NCBI GenBank assembly: GCA_964458715.1
Contig: CAYWJP010000007.1
Location: forward strand, 1 to 36,256
Length of the DNA stretch: 36,256 nt
Direction: 5' to 3'
From: UBA2773 sp964458715
GTDB taxonomy: Bacteria > Patescibacteriota > Minisyncoccia > Moranbacterales > DUUL01
In this document: positions 7,000 through 15,629 of the stretch, in pieces
Layout: every line of letters starts with the position of its first letter
How positions within the stretch are numbered: the stretch's first letter is position 1
Made by a program: the position numbers and the translations under genes
The notes under the pieces: generated by a model
The model's database searches: none
What the model was told of the DNA's origin: nothing
The model's input: only the letters and a program-made list of their open reading frames with translations

Positions 7000-9936
7000 A
7001 TGTTTAAAAAGGTTAGTCCTAAAAAAAATTATGCTGAAATGGAAAAAGAAGTTTTAAGTTTTTGGAAAGAAAAGAAAATTTTTCAAAAATCAGTAGAAAA
7101 TCGTCCAATTGATAAAACTTATAGTTTTTACGATGGTCCTCCTTTTATTACTGGAGTACCTCATTATGGAACTTTATTATCATCAATTGTTAAAGATTGT
7201 ATTCCTCGTTTTTGGACAATGAAAGGTTTTAGAGTGGAGCGACGTTGGGGTTGGGATTGTCATGGTTTACCAGCCGAAAATATGGTGGAAAAAAAATTAG
7301 GAATTAAAAGCAAAAATGAAATTGAAAACGTAGTAGGGGTTGATAAATTTAATCAGTCTTGTTTTGCAGAAACTTCTAAAATTGCTGATGAATGGGAAAA
7401 TGTTATTGATCGAATTGGTCGATGGGTGGAATTTAAAGGGGCTTATAAAACCATGGATAATGATTATATGGAATCGGTTTGGTGGGCTTTTAGCCAGCTT
7501 CATAAAAAAGACTTAATTTATGAAGATGTGCGAGTTTCTTTGTATTGTCCGAGATGTTCCACTCCTTTGAGTAATTTTGAAATTGCCATGGACAATAGTT
7601 ATCAAGAAGATAAAGATCCTTCGGTTTATGTAAAATTAGAATTAGAAGATGAGCCTAATAAATTTATGTTAGTTTGGACTACTCTCGCTTGGACTTTACC
7701 CGGAAATATTGGGTTGGCAATTGATAAAAATCTTGATTACGTCGAAGTAAAAATTAAAGAACAAAATCAAGAAAATATTAAAAGTAAAGCAGCCATTTTT
7801 TTTGATTCAAATGAAATTTATATTATTGCCAAAGAATGTTTAAAGGCGTTAGATGCAGAGTATGAAGTGTTGAGAGTTTTTAAGGGAGAAGAATTAGTTG
7901 GAAAAAAATACAAACCTTTATTCAAGCATAATATTAAAAAAGGTTATCGGGTTATTGCCACAGATTATGTTAAAAAGGACAGTGGAACAGGAATTGTTTC
8001 AATCGCTCCGGCTTTTGGAGAAGAAGATTTTGAAGCAAGAAATAAATATGATTTACCAATTATTATAAATGTTGATGAGGAGGGAAAATTTATTGATGGA
8101 GAATGGCAAGGTGAACAGGTTTGGGAGGCTAATTTTAAAGTTGTTAGCTGGCTTAAGGACCACAATCTACTTTATCGAAAAGAAAATATTACCCATAGTT
8201 ATCCTCATTGTCATCGGTGCAGCACTAAATTAATTTATAAAGCTCAGCCAGCTTGGTTTGTTAATATTGATAAAATCCGACAAAATTTAATTAATAAAAA
8301 CCAAAATGTCAATTGGTTCCCGGATTATTTAAAAGAAGGTCGATTTGGCAAGGGATTAGAAAGTGCTCCCGATTGGAATATTTCCAGGGATCGTTACTGG
8401 GGAACGGCCATGCCGGTTTGGAAATGTGAGGACAAAGAATGTGGAGAAGTCAAAATTATTGAATCTTATCAAGAGCTAGAAGATCTTTCTGGAAAGCGTT
8501 TAGAAAATTATCATCGACCTCAAATTGACGAAGTAACCTTTACTTGTTCTAAATGTGGAAGAAAAATGCAACGGATTTCTCAGGTTTTTGATTGTTGGGT
8601 GGAATCCGGTTCGATGTCTTTTGCTCAATTTCATTATCCTTTTGAAAACAAAGAGTCATTTGAAAAAAGTTTCCCGACCAATTTTATTTCAGAGTATATT
8701 GGACAAACTAGAGCTTGGTTTTATGTAATGCATGTGATGGCAGTGGGAGTGTTTGATTCAGAGGCCTATAGAAATGTTTTAACTACTGGTGTAATTGCTG
8801 GAGAGGATGGGCGGAAAATGTCTAAATCTTTTGGAAATTATACTGACCCAATGGAAGTTTTAAATAAATACTCAGCCGATGCCTTGAGATTCTATTTACT
8901 GTCATCTCCGCTAATGAATGCTCAGAACTTAAATTTTTCTACGGAAGCAGTAGCTGATATTCAAAATCGATTTCTAGGAACTCTTTGGAATAGCTATTCT
9001 TTTTTTGTTTTATATGCCAATGTTGACAAGTGGCAAATGGAAAAATTTAGTTTAAAGGAAATTCTAGAAAAAGGTAATGTTTTGGACAAATGGTTATTGG
9101 CGGAATTAAATCAATTAATTCAAGAAGTTAATCGAGGGTTTGAAAATTACTCCATAGTAAAGTCAACCAAGAGCCTAGAGAGGTTTGTGGACAATCTATC
9201 TAATTGGTATATTAGACGTTCCAGGAGGCGATTTTGGAAGAGTGAGAGCGATATTGATAAGCAGTTAGCATATCAAACTTTGTGGTATGTTTTGACTGAG
9301 CTATCAAAAATTCTAGCTCCCTATTGTCCTTTTATCGCTGATGAGATTTTTAAAAATTTAACCGGTCAAGATTCGGTTCATTTAGAAAATTTTCCAGAAA
9401 CTAACAAAGCTTTATCAAACGAAAAAATTAGCTTAGAAATGGAAAAGGTTCGAAAAATGATTGAAATGGGATTGTCACTAAGAGCGGAAAATGGGATTAA
9501 GGTTCGACAACCGTTAGATTCTTTAGTTGTTAATAGTAATAAATTAGATGAAGCTTTGGAAAAACTTTTGATAGAAGAAGTAAATGTCAAAAAACTATTT
9601 TATAAAGAAGTCGGCAAAGAGTTAGCCTGGAAAGAAATCGATGATGTTAAAGTAGGTTTAGACATTAAAATAAGCCCAGCGCTTAAAGCTGAAGGTAATA
9701 TGCGAGATTTAATTAGACAACTTCAACAAGCCCGGAAAGAAGCTGATTTTGAAATTGATAATCGAATTATTCTTTATCATGAAGAGCAAGAATTATTTGA
9801 AAAATTTGCTTCAGAAATAAAATTAGAGGTTTTAATCAAGGATTTGTTAGTAGTTCAAAAAGAGCCTGATAACTTTGATTATAAAAAAGAGGTTAAGATT
9901 GATGGTAGTCAATTTAAAATTTGGTTGAAGAATTAG
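7000..9936 (+). CDS. ileS: Isoleucyl-tRNA synthetase (eukaryote-like IleS2 type)
   Basis: A class I aminoacyl-tRNA synthetase of 978 residues that charges tRNA-Ile. The HIGH motif appears as PHYGT (54-58) inside YDGPPFITGVPHYGT, the form found in eukaryotic and IleS2-type enzymes rather than the common bacterial one. The block GWDCHGLPAE follows. The KMSKS motif is at 606-610 (GRKMSKSFGNY). The CP1 editing domain spans about 190-390 (VWTTLAWTLPGN). Cys pairs occur at YCPRCST and around CEDKECGE/CSKCGRK, likely zinc knuckles. The anticodon-binding helical domain has NWYIRRSRRRFW. IleS2-type enzymes are often naturally resistant to mupirocin. Under T-box control; ATG at 7000 follows the terminator by about 25 bases. 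Confidence 0.96.
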   Translation: MFKKVSPKKNYAEMEKEVLSFWKEKKIFQKSVENRPIDKTYSFYDGPPFITGVPHYGTLLSSIVKDCIPRFWTMKGFRVERRWGWDCHGLPAENMVEKKLGIKSKNEIENVVGVDKFNQSCFAETSKIADEWENVIDRIGRWVEFKGAYKTMDNDYMESVWWAFSQLHKKDLIYEDVRVSLYCPRCSTPLSNFEIAMDNSYQEDKDPSVYVKLELEDEPNKFMLVWTTLAWTLPGNIGLAIDKNLDYVEVKIKEQNQENIKSKAAIFFDSNEIYIIAKECLKALDAEYEVLRVFKGEELVGKKYKPLFKHNIKKGYRVIATDYVKKDSGTGIVSIAPAFGEEDFEARNKYDLPIIINVDEEGKFIDGEWQGEQVWEANFKVVSWLKDHNLLYRKENITHSYPHCHRCSTKLIYKAQPAWFVNIDKIRQNLINKNQNVNWFPDYLKEGRFGKGLESAPDWNISRDRYWGTAMPVWKCEDKECGEVKIIESYQELEDLSGKRLENYHRPQIDEVTFTCSKCGRKMQRISQVFDCWVESGSMSFAQFHYPFENKESFEKSFPTNFISEYIGQTRAWFYVMHVMAVGVFDSEAYRNVLTTGVIAGEDGRKMSKSFGNYTDPMEVLNKYSADALRFYLLSSPLMNAQNLNFSTEAVADIQNRFLGTLWNSYSFFVLYANVDKWQMEKFSLKEILEKGNVLDKWLLAELNQLIQEVNRGFENYSIVKSTKSLERFVDNLSNWYIRRSRRRFWKSESDIDKQLAYQTLWYVLTELSKILAPYCPFIADEIFKNLTGQDSVHLENFPETNKALSNEKISLEMEKVRKMIEMGLSLRAENGIKVRQPLDSLVVNSNKLDEALEKLLIEEVNVKKLFYKEVGKELAWKEIDDVKVGLDIKISPALKAEGNMRDLIRQLQQARKEADFEIDNRIILYHEEQELFEKFASEIKLEVLIKDLLVVQKEPDNFDYKKEVKIDGSQFKIWLKN

Positions 9937-9966
9937 CGAAAAAACTTAGTTTGCTTTGAAAAAAAT

Positions 9967-9996
9967 AGAGCATCTTGATGGTGCTTTGTTTTTTTA
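9967..9996 (+). terminator. Intrinsic terminator after ileS
   Basis: AGCATC (9969-9974), loop TTGAT, GGTGCT (9980-9985), followed by TTGTTTTTTT. It lies about 30 nt after the ileS stop. Confidence 0.75.
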
Positions 9997-10049
9997 TTGA
10001 CTAATAATAGTTTGTTGTTCGAGTGAGAATATAAAATTAAATAATAAAA

Positions 10050-10076
10050 AAAGACCCTGGCTGGGTTTTTATTTTT
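10050..10076 (-). terminator. Terminator of the candidate RNA gene (bidirectional hairpin)
   Basis: On the minus strand ACCC-AGCCA-GGGT is followed by CTTTTTTT. The plus strand also reads A-run, ACCC/GGGT stem, T-run, so it may back up ileS termination too. Confidence 0.75.
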
Positions 10077-10435
10077 CTCCGATGTTTTAGGATATCCGTT
10101 TAATTGATATCCGGGGCGCTAAAGCCCTAGTTTTATAAGTGGCTTAGCGCCACCGGAGTACCGACTTCAATTCATTTTATTATAACTAAAGTCGATTGTT
10201 ATGCTTCGTTGAGCATAAAATTTAATTTCTTCTACCGTCTTATGGATTTATTTTTTAAATCCGTTTTTTATTTTTGTTTTTAATGGGTTCTTTTGTTTTT
10301 GTTTTTGTAAATTTCAGACAGCTAGAAGGTTTCAATCGTGAATAGGGGGACATCACGATTGAAACTTTCTAGCTGTCATTAAGACAGTAAAAATATTCTT
10401 TTAAAAGGAACTAAATTTTGTAATTTCTTGATTAC
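10050..10435 (-). ncRNA. Candidate structured non-coding RNA gene
   Basis: The 567-bp gap between ileS and the next gene holds no credible ORF but a complete RNA-gene layout on the minus strand: a strong promoter (10442-10470), start near 10435, and an intrinsic terminator (10050-10076). In transcript order the RNA would form: a 5' hairpin GTAAT-CAAGAA-ATTAC (10420-10435); a 25-bp stem (10353-10377 with 10317-10341, all paired counting one G.U) capped by the C-rich loop TGTCCCCCTAT; a very A-rich linker (about 10265-10315); GGATTTA/TAAATCC (10244-10262); TTATGCT/AGCATAA (10199-10218); CGACTT/AAGTCG (10162-10194); a 15-bp bulged stem (10111-10156); and GGATATC/GATATCC (10090-10112), which overlaps and competes with the previous stem. 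It does not show the marks of tmRNA, RNase P RNA, SRP RNA or 6S that I would recognise. Function unknown. Confidence 0.7.
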
Positions 10436-10441
10436 AGTACT

Positions 10442-10470
10442 ATTATAGCATTTTTTAGACCTCTGGTCAA
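10442..10470 (-). promoter_or_regulatory. Strong promoter of the candidate RNA gene
   Basis: Minus strand: -35 TTGACC (10465-10470), 17-bp spacer ending TGC, perfect -10 TATAAT (10442-10447), i.e. also an extended -10. The predicted start is near 10435, at the base of the first hairpin. It sits 35-63 bp past the stop of the minus-strand gene at 10505-11623. Confidence 0.75.
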
Positions 10471-10504
10471 TCAGAAAATTATTAGCTAATCAGAGAGAAA
10501 AAAC

Positions 10505-11623
10505 CTAAAGTGGAAGAGTTTCTGCTTCAAGTTCACTGGAATTTTCTAATGAACTTTCTTTGATTGTTAAATCTTTTATTAACTCCAGGGCCGTTTCCTT
10601 AGAGGTGGTTAGAATCAAATACTCATTATTAGCTATTCCCCAATCAACAGATTTATTACTAGCGCCTTCTGTAAAGTTGTAATATCGAATACCTTCGATA
10701 ATTCCGCTTCCTTGAAAGGCTAGAGGTTCATCTTGTAAGATGAAAGTTTCATCAACAAACAAAGGCTTAAGTAGTTCTGGTAATCTGTATTCATTATTTT
10801 CTAAAAAAGAAGATGGCTCCGTGGACTCCTCTTTAATTTTTAGAATCAAACTAATTTTTAAAATATTTTCTTGAGAATAAAGAGAAATCCAGCTGGTCTC
10901 TAGTTTAGATAAAATTTCTTCAGGAAATTGAATATCTAAAAGTGCTAGTAATTCAGTAGAGGACAATAGAATCTCATCTTTTTTAATTCTATAATAATCT
11001 CCAGTATTATTTGATAATAAAACCTTTTGTCCTAACAATAAAGATGTTAAATCTATTTCTGTTCCAAGGGTTAGGATTTTACTGTTTTCTAATTTTTCAG
11101 GAAGAGGTTTTTTTTCGATTGCTAAAGTTTTCGATTGAATTATTTCTGGTGATGTTTCGGTAATTGGGAGGGTGGAATTGGATTTTTGAGTGGAATAAAA
11201 ATAATAAACACCAGCAAAAACAGCCGTTAAAGAAACAAAAAGTAGAACTATTAATAATTTACTATTCAAAAAAGATTTATTATTTGATTTTTTTTCTAAA
11301 ATAGGAGATGAAGGTTTTGAAGCAGACCCCTTGAGTTTTTTAGTCTTTAAAGTTTTATCAGGAGATTGGTTATAAACATTATCTGGATTGGGTTTTAATT
11401 CCTTTAAAAAAGGATTAACAACTTCTTTTTGAACGGTTTCTTCTTTAATTTCTGTTTTATCCTTTGTTTTATCCTCAACAATCTTTTTTTCATTAGATAA
11501 ATCAAAAGAAGATTTTGCAAACCCTTTGTTTTTTAGATCTGCTTCCATTGTTTTAATAGAGTAATTGATTTTTTCAGAAGAATTTTTATTAAGGCCTTCT
11601 GAATTCTCGTTTTCTTTTTGCAT
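10505..11623 (-). CDS. Membrane-anchored protein of unknown function
   Basis: A 372-residue protein I do not recognise. Residues 1-120 are hydrophilic, Lys/Glu/Ser-rich and probably disordered in the cytoplasm. One transmembrane segment spans about 123-143 (LLIVLLFVSLTAVFAGVYYFY). The remaining ~225 residues would be outside the membrane and alternate beta-type strands with turns; YFYSTQKSNSTLPITETSP is a linker. No catalytic motif or cysteine pattern is evident. The C-terminal region (GIIEGIRYYNF, VDWGIANNEYLILTTSKET) looks like a folded domain. It lies downstream of pnp on the same strand, 132 bp away, with its own extended -10 promoter. ATG at 11623; no Shine-Dalgarno. Confidence 0.75.
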   Translation of the reverse strand: MQKENENSEGLNKNSSEKINYSIKTMEADLKNKGFAKSSFDLSNEKKIVEDKTKDKTEIKEETVQKEVVNPFLKELKPNPDNVYNQSPDKTLKTKKLKGSASKPSSPILEKKSNNKSFLNSKLLIVLLFVSLTAVFAGVYYFYSTQKSNSTLPITETSPEIIQSKTLAIEKKPLPEKLENSKILTLGTEIDLTSLLLGQKVLLSNNTGDYYRIKKDEILLSSTELLALLDIQFPEEILSKLETSWISLYSQENILKISLILKIKEESTEPSSFLENNEYRLPELLKPLFVDETFILQDEPLAFQGSGIIEGIRYYNFTEGASNKSVDWGIANNEYLILTTSKETALELIKDLTIKESSLENSSELEAETLPL

Positions 11624-11716
11624 TTTTTCGGGGAGGCTTTAGGTTTTTTTGCGATTAAAAATATAAACGAAAAAATACCACCAAGGAGCTCCCAATTATT
11701 TTTTATATTTGAAATA

Positions 11717-11725
11717 ATTATAACA
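11717..11725 (-). promoter_or_regulatory. Extended -10 promoter
   Basis: On the minus strand TGT-TATAAT (11717-11725) forms an extended -10 without a good -35. The start would be near 11710, about 87 nt before the ATG at 11623. The leader includes the self-complementary GGAGCTCC (11683-11690). Confidence 0.45.
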
Positions 11726-11755
11726 CAATTATGTTTTTTAAAACACTTTTTATTT

Positions 11756-13816
11756 TTATTCTCTAATTAGACTTATACGTCCTTGTTTATCAAGTTCCTT
11801 AACTTTAACTTTGATAATCTCATTTACCTTAAGATGTTCATTTATATCAGTTACTCGTTCTTTAGCAATTTGAGAAATATGAAGAAGTCCGTCTTGTCCG
11901 GGTAGTAGTTCAATAAAAGCGCCAAAATCCATAATTTTGACTACTTTTCCTTCGAAAACTTCACCGGCTTGAATTTCACGAGTTAGATTCTCGATCCATT
12001 TTTTAGCAGCTTCGCCAGAAATTTGATCAACGGCTGTTACAAAAATAGTCCCGTCATCTTCGATGTCAATTTCAGCTCCAGTTTCGTCAATAATTTTGTT
12101 GATTATTTTTCCGCCCGATCCAATTACATCTCGAATTTTATCAGGATTAATTTTAATGGTGATAATAGAGGGTGCATAGCAAGACAATTTTTTCTTAGGC
12201 TCAGCAATAACTTTTTCCATTTCAGCTAAAATTCCCAGTCTGTTTTTCTTAGATTGAGTTAATACTTCTTTGGTAATAGCTAAGTTGATTCCATCGATTT
12301 TAACGTCTAATTGAATCGCATTAATTCCATCTTTAGTTCCGGCAATTTTAAAATCCATATCACCCCAGTGATCCTCAGGTCCCTGAATATCAGAAAGAAT
12401 TTTATAATTAGAATTTTTGATCACAATTCCTATGGCTAGTCCGGCCACTGGTTTTTTAAGGGGTACACCTGCATCCATTAAAGCTAAGGTTGAACCGCAA
12501 GTAGAAGCCATCGAAGAAGATCCATTGGAAGATAAAACCTCACTAACTACTCGAATAGTATAAGGAAAACTTTCTCGAGAAGGAAGCATTGGGAGAATCG
12601 CTTTTTCAGCTAAAGCTCCGTGTCCAATCTCTCTCCGTCCTGGTCCTCTTAAAAATCTAACTTCACCAACACTATAGGGGGGAAAATTATAATGATGCAT
12701 ATAATGTTTTTTGCTTTCTTTTTCCATTGTATCTACTAGTTGTTCGGCTCCTGGAGCTCCAAGAGTGGTAATGCTTAAAGCTTGAGTTTCACCTCGATTA
12801 AACAAAGCAGAGCCATGAGTTCGGGGAAAAAGATCTACTTTACAGGAAATTTCTCGAACCTCGTCTAAGGCTCTACCGTCAGGACGTTGATTTTTTTCTA
12901 AAACTTTTTCATGAAAAACATCATTTAAATATTCATCTAAAATAAAAGCAATTTCAGCTTTTTTAGTTTTTAATTCTTCTGGGTCGCTAAATTTTTCTTG
13001 AGCGTATTGATCTAACATTTCTTTAATTTCTTTCATTTTCTTCTTTCCAGTTTCTTTATCGGAAGTATATAAAGCGCTAGTAGCTTCATTCTTTTTTAAT
13101 AATTCAATTATTTCTTGAGTAAATTCAGGAGTGGCCGCTGTTGTTGCCACCGTTTGTTTTTCTTTGCCAATTTTTTCAATAATCTCTTTTTCAAATTGGG
13201 TAATCTCTCTGATTGTTTTTTGTGCTATTTCAAAAATAGTCTGAGCATCATCTTCAGAGCACTCATTGGCATCAGCTTCAATCATATTAATTTTGTCTTC
13301 GGTTCCAGACACTAGGAAATCAACTCTAGTTTCAGGATTGTTGGGATTTTCTATTATTTTTACGGCTGCTACTGGACCATTCCAAGGAATATCAGAGATT
13401 CCTAAAGCCAAGGAAGCAGCAATTACTGCTAGATTAGCAGGCGGATTTTTTTCATCATAAGAAAGAACAGTGGCAATAACTTGAACTTCATTTCGCATGG
13501 TTTGATTAAAAAGAGGTCGGATTGTTCGATCTATTAAACGAGAAGTTAAAACCGCATCGTCAGAAGGACGAGCTTCTCTTTTAATAAATCGTGAACCGTT
13601 AATTTTCCCGCTAGCATAAAATTTTTCTTCATATTCTACCATTAAGGGAAAGTAATCAATCCCGGTCGCTTTATTATTACTTATAGTTGCATTAGCCATT
13701 ATGACAGTATCACCATATTGGACAGTAACACTCCCGTTGGCTTGTTGAGCAAAAGTTCCTGTTTCTACAATTAAATCCTGACCATTAATTTCCTTAATAA
13801 ATTTTTGTTCTTGCAT
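11756..13816 (-). CDS. pnp: Polyribonucleotide nucleotidyltransferase (PNPase)
   Basis: A 686-residue 3'-5' phosphorolytic exoribonuclease, a trimer acting in RNA decay. Domains in order: RNase PH 1 (about 10-210, with DYFPLMVEYEEKFYASGKI and RPSDDAVLTSRLIDRTIRPLF), an alpha-helical linker (about 215-300), RNase PH 2 (about 305-540, with GRREIGHGALAEKA, SNGSSSMASTCGSTLALMDA and the catalytic-site block DHWGDMDFKIAGT), KH (about 545-610, GSGGKII) and S1 (about 615-686, GKVVKIMDFGAFIELLPG). The length is complete, lacking only the acidic tail of proteobacterial forms. Tandem promoters and a hairpin leader lie upstream. It is not paired with rpsO here. ATG at 13816. Confidence 0.97.
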   Translation of the reverse strand: MQEQKFIKEINGQDLIVETGTFAQQANGSVTVQYGDTVIMANATISNNKATGIDYFPLMVEYEEKFYASGKINGSRFIKREARPSDDAVLTSRLIDRTIRPLFNQTMRNEVQVIATVLSYDEKNPPANLAVIAASLALGISDIPWNGPVAAVKIIENPNNPETRVDFLVSGTEDKINMIEADANECSEDDAQTIFEIAQKTIREITQFEKEIIEKIGKEKQTVATTAATPEFTQEIIELLKKNEATSALYTSDKETGKKKMKEIKEMLDQYAQEKFSDPEELKTKKAEIAFILDEYLNDVFHEKVLEKNQRPDGRALDEVREISCKVDLFPRTHGSALFNRGETQALSITTLGAPGAEQLVDTMEKESKKHYMHHYNFPPYSVGEVRFLRGPGRREIGHGALAEKAILPMLPSRESFPYTIRVVSEVLSSNGSSSMASTCGSTLALMDAGVPLKKPVAGLAIGIVIKNSNYKILSDIQGPEDHWGDMDFKIAGTKDGINAIQLDVKIDGINLAITKEVLTQSKKNRLGILAEMEKVIAEPKKKLSCYAPSIITIKINPDKIRDVIGSGGKIINKIIDETGAEIDIEDDGTIFVTAVDQISGEAAKKWIENLTREIQAGEVFEGKVVKIMDFGAFIELLPGQDGLLHISQIAKERVTDINEHLKVNEIIKVKVKELDKQGRISLIRE

Positions 13817-13849
13817 AAAGATTGTTTTGATTTGCAGACCATAAGCTCA

Positions 13850-13877
13850 GAATTCTTTGTTATCTAATAAAGAATTC
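13850..13877 (-). promoter_or_regulatory. Hairpin in the pnp 5' leader
   Basis: GAATTCTTT (13850-13858) and AAAGAATTC (13869-13877) form a perfect 9-bp stem with a 10-nt loop, 34 nt before the pnp start codon. In Proteobacteria pnp is autoregulated through a leader stem cut by RNase III; an analogous role here is inference only. Confidence 0.5.
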
Positions 13878-13960
13878 CCTCGGAACTATTTCAAGATAAT
13901 TCCCAACTTAGACGTCTACAAATCAATGATTATTTTGTTAGATTAATAAAAACATTTTCA

Positions 13961-14014
13961 ATTATATTGATTCGACAGCTTTTCAACAATAACATTTTAA
14001 ATTTTTGAAGTCAA
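13961..14014 (-). promoter_or_regulatory. Tandem promoters of pnp
   Basis: Proximal: TTGTTG (13984-13989), 17 bp, TATAAT (13961-13966). Distal: TTGACT (14009-14014), 17 bp, TATTGT (13986-13991); its -10 overlaps the proximal -35. Starts near 13954 and 13979 would give leaders of about 140-165 nt. They lie in the 420-bp divergent gap between pnp and rpsB, in which I see no gene. Confidence 0.65.
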
Positions 14015-14056
14015 TTAGAAAGACGTTTGAAAAGCCTTATTTGAAAGAAAAAACTC

Positions 14057-14085
14057 TTTACAGTAGTAAAAAAATATGTTAGTTT
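14057..14085 (+). promoter_or_regulatory. Weak candidate promoter of the rpsB operon
   Basis: TTTACA (14057-14062), 17 bp, TAGTTT (14080-14085). The -10 is poor; other AT-rich hexamers downstream (14117-14123) could serve. The leader to rpsB would be about 145 nt. Confidence 0.3.
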
Positions 14086-14236
14086 GTCATAAGTTATTGC
14101 AAATATTTTGCAAAACATTTTTATAAATCTCTCATACTTGAACCTCAGCTTTCCTGTTTATTAATTTAAATTAAATAAATTTAGCTGGTTCAAAGGCTTA
14201 AGTAGAGGAATCAAGGTAAACATTAAAAATTTCAAG

Positions 14237-14995
14237 ATGACAAACGAAGAAACGAAAGAAGAAGTTGCAAAAAAAGTGGTAAAAGAAAAAAAGAAAGCTG
14301 TTCTTTCAGTGGCAGAGTTATTGGAAAACGGAGTACATTTTGGTCATAAAAAATCTACTAGAAATCCTAAAATGGACCCTTATATTTTTGGAATCAGAAG
14401 AGGCGTTAATATTATTAATTTAGAAAAAACTGCCCAGAAATTTCAAGAAGCTCTAGATTTTGTAGAACAACTGGTTGAAAAAAATGGAAATATTATTTTA
14501 GTTGGAACCAAAAAACAAGCCAAACTATTAATAAAAGAAGTGGCCGATCAAACAGGATTGGCTTACGTTAATGAAAGATGGATTGGTGGAACTTTTACTA
14601 ATTTTAAAGTTATTTCAAAAAGATTAAAGTATTTAAAAGAGCAAAAAGAAGCCATTCGAGAAGAAAAGCTTTCCCATTTGACTAAGCTAGAAAAGAATCG
14701 ACTTGGTAAAGAAGTTAAAAATATGGAAACTCGGATGGGAGGACTTTTAGGAATGACTCAATTACCTGAAGCGATCTTTGTTTTGGACATCGAGAAGGAT
14801 TTAACAGCTGTAAGGGAGGCTCGAAAGCAAGGAATCAAAATAATTGCTTTAGTCGATACTAATAATAATCCTGATAATTTGGATTATTTTATTCCAGCTA
14901 ATAATGATGCTTTATCTTCCCTGCGTTATATTTTAGAGATTTTTTCTCAAAAAATTCAAAAAGCTCAAAAGAAAAATATTTCTAGACAAGATTAG
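14237..14995 (+). CDS. rpsB: 30S ribosomal protein S2 (uS2)
   Basis: A 252-residue ribosomal protein of the 30S head/body junction. After a charged N-terminal extension of about 24 residues (MTNEETKEEVAKKVVKEKKK), the family core starts AELLENGVHFGHKKSTRNPKM. It continues with GIRRGVNIINLEKT, LVGTKKQA, NERWIGGTFTNF, TRMGGLLGMTQLPEAIFVLD and IALVDTNNNPD, all typical of uS2. First gene of a conserved rpsB-tsf operon, 40 bp before tsf. ATG at 14237 with a weak GGAATCAAGG region about 25 bp upstream. Confidence 0.97.
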   Translation: MTNEETKEEVAKKVVKEKKKAVLSVAELLENGVHFGHKKSTRNPKMDPYIFGIRRGVNIINLEKTAQKFQEALDFVEQLVEKNGNIILVGTKKQAKLLIKEVADQTGLAYVNERWIGGTFTNFKVISKRLKYLKEQKEAIREEKLSHLTKLEKNRLGKEVKNMETRMGGLLGMTQLPEAIFVLDIEKDLTAVREARKQGIKIIALVDTNNNPDNLDYFIPANNDALSSLRYILEIFSQKIQKAQKKNISRQD

Positions 14996-15034
14996 CCATA
15001 CAATTATTTCTAATATAAATTAAGGTTTACTTTT

Positions 15035-15613
15035 ATGATAAAAACAATAAAAGAAATTAGAGAGGAAACTGGGGCTGGAGTAGTTGATATAAAAAAAGCT
15101 TTAGACGAAGCTAAAGGTGACAAAGAAGCAGCTAAAAAAATTCTTAAAGAAAAAGGTTTAGAAAAAGCTGATAAGAAAAAAAATCGATTAGCTAAAGAAG
15201 GTTTGGTTGGTTTCTATGTTCATTCTGACGGCAAACAAGCGGCCATGATTAAAATTTATTGCGAAACTGATTTTGTGGCTCGAAATGAAGATTTTAAACA
15301 ATTAGCCCGAGATTTAGCTATGCAAGTAGCCGCTATGGACCCAACGGCTCTTAATAAAGAGGATGTTCCAGATGAAATCATTGCTGAACAGCAAGAATTT
15401 TGGGAAAAAGAATTAGCAGAAGAAAAAAAACCTGAAAATATTAAAAAGAAAATATTAGAAGGAAAGGAAAATAAATTTCGATCAGAAAGAGCTTTAATGT
15501 CTCAAAATTTTATTAAAGAACCAGATAAAACCGTCGATACTCTAGTAAAAGAAAAAATTGCTAAGTTAGGAGAAAATATTGAAATTAGTGAATTTATTAA
15601 ATTGGAGATTTAA
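15035..15613 (+). CDS. tsf: Elongation factor Ts
   Basis: A 192-residue nucleotide-exchange factor for EF-Tu. The UBA-like N-terminal domain has IKEIREETGAGVVDIKKAL and KKILKEKGLEKADKK. The core has GLVGFYVHSDGKQAAMIKI followed by CETDFVARNEDF, which contacts EF-Tu. There is one core repeat, so it is close in size to the short Thermus form rather than the 283-residue E. coli form. The coiled region LAEEKKPENIKKKILEGK and the C-terminal module DKTVDTLVKEKIAKLGENI are present. It follows rpsB by 39 bp; AAGG precedes the ATG at 15035. Confidence 0.96.
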   Translation: MIKTIKEIREETGAGVVDIKKALDEAKGDKEAAKKILKEKGLEKADKKKNRLAKEGLVGFYVHSDGKQAAMIKIYCETDFVARNEDFKQLARDLAMQVAAMDPTALNKEDVPDEIIAEQQEFWEKELAEEKKPENIKKKILEGKENKFRSERALMSQNFIKEPDKTVDTLVKEKIAKLGENIEISEFIKLEI

Positions 15614-15629
15614 TTAGTAGGCCCCCCTT

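Noticed and set aside
10329..10365. GTTTCAATCG...CGATTGAAAC resembles the ends of a CRISPR repeat.
   Set aside because: It is a single inverted repeat, not a direct repeat; there are no spacers and no cas genes in the window.
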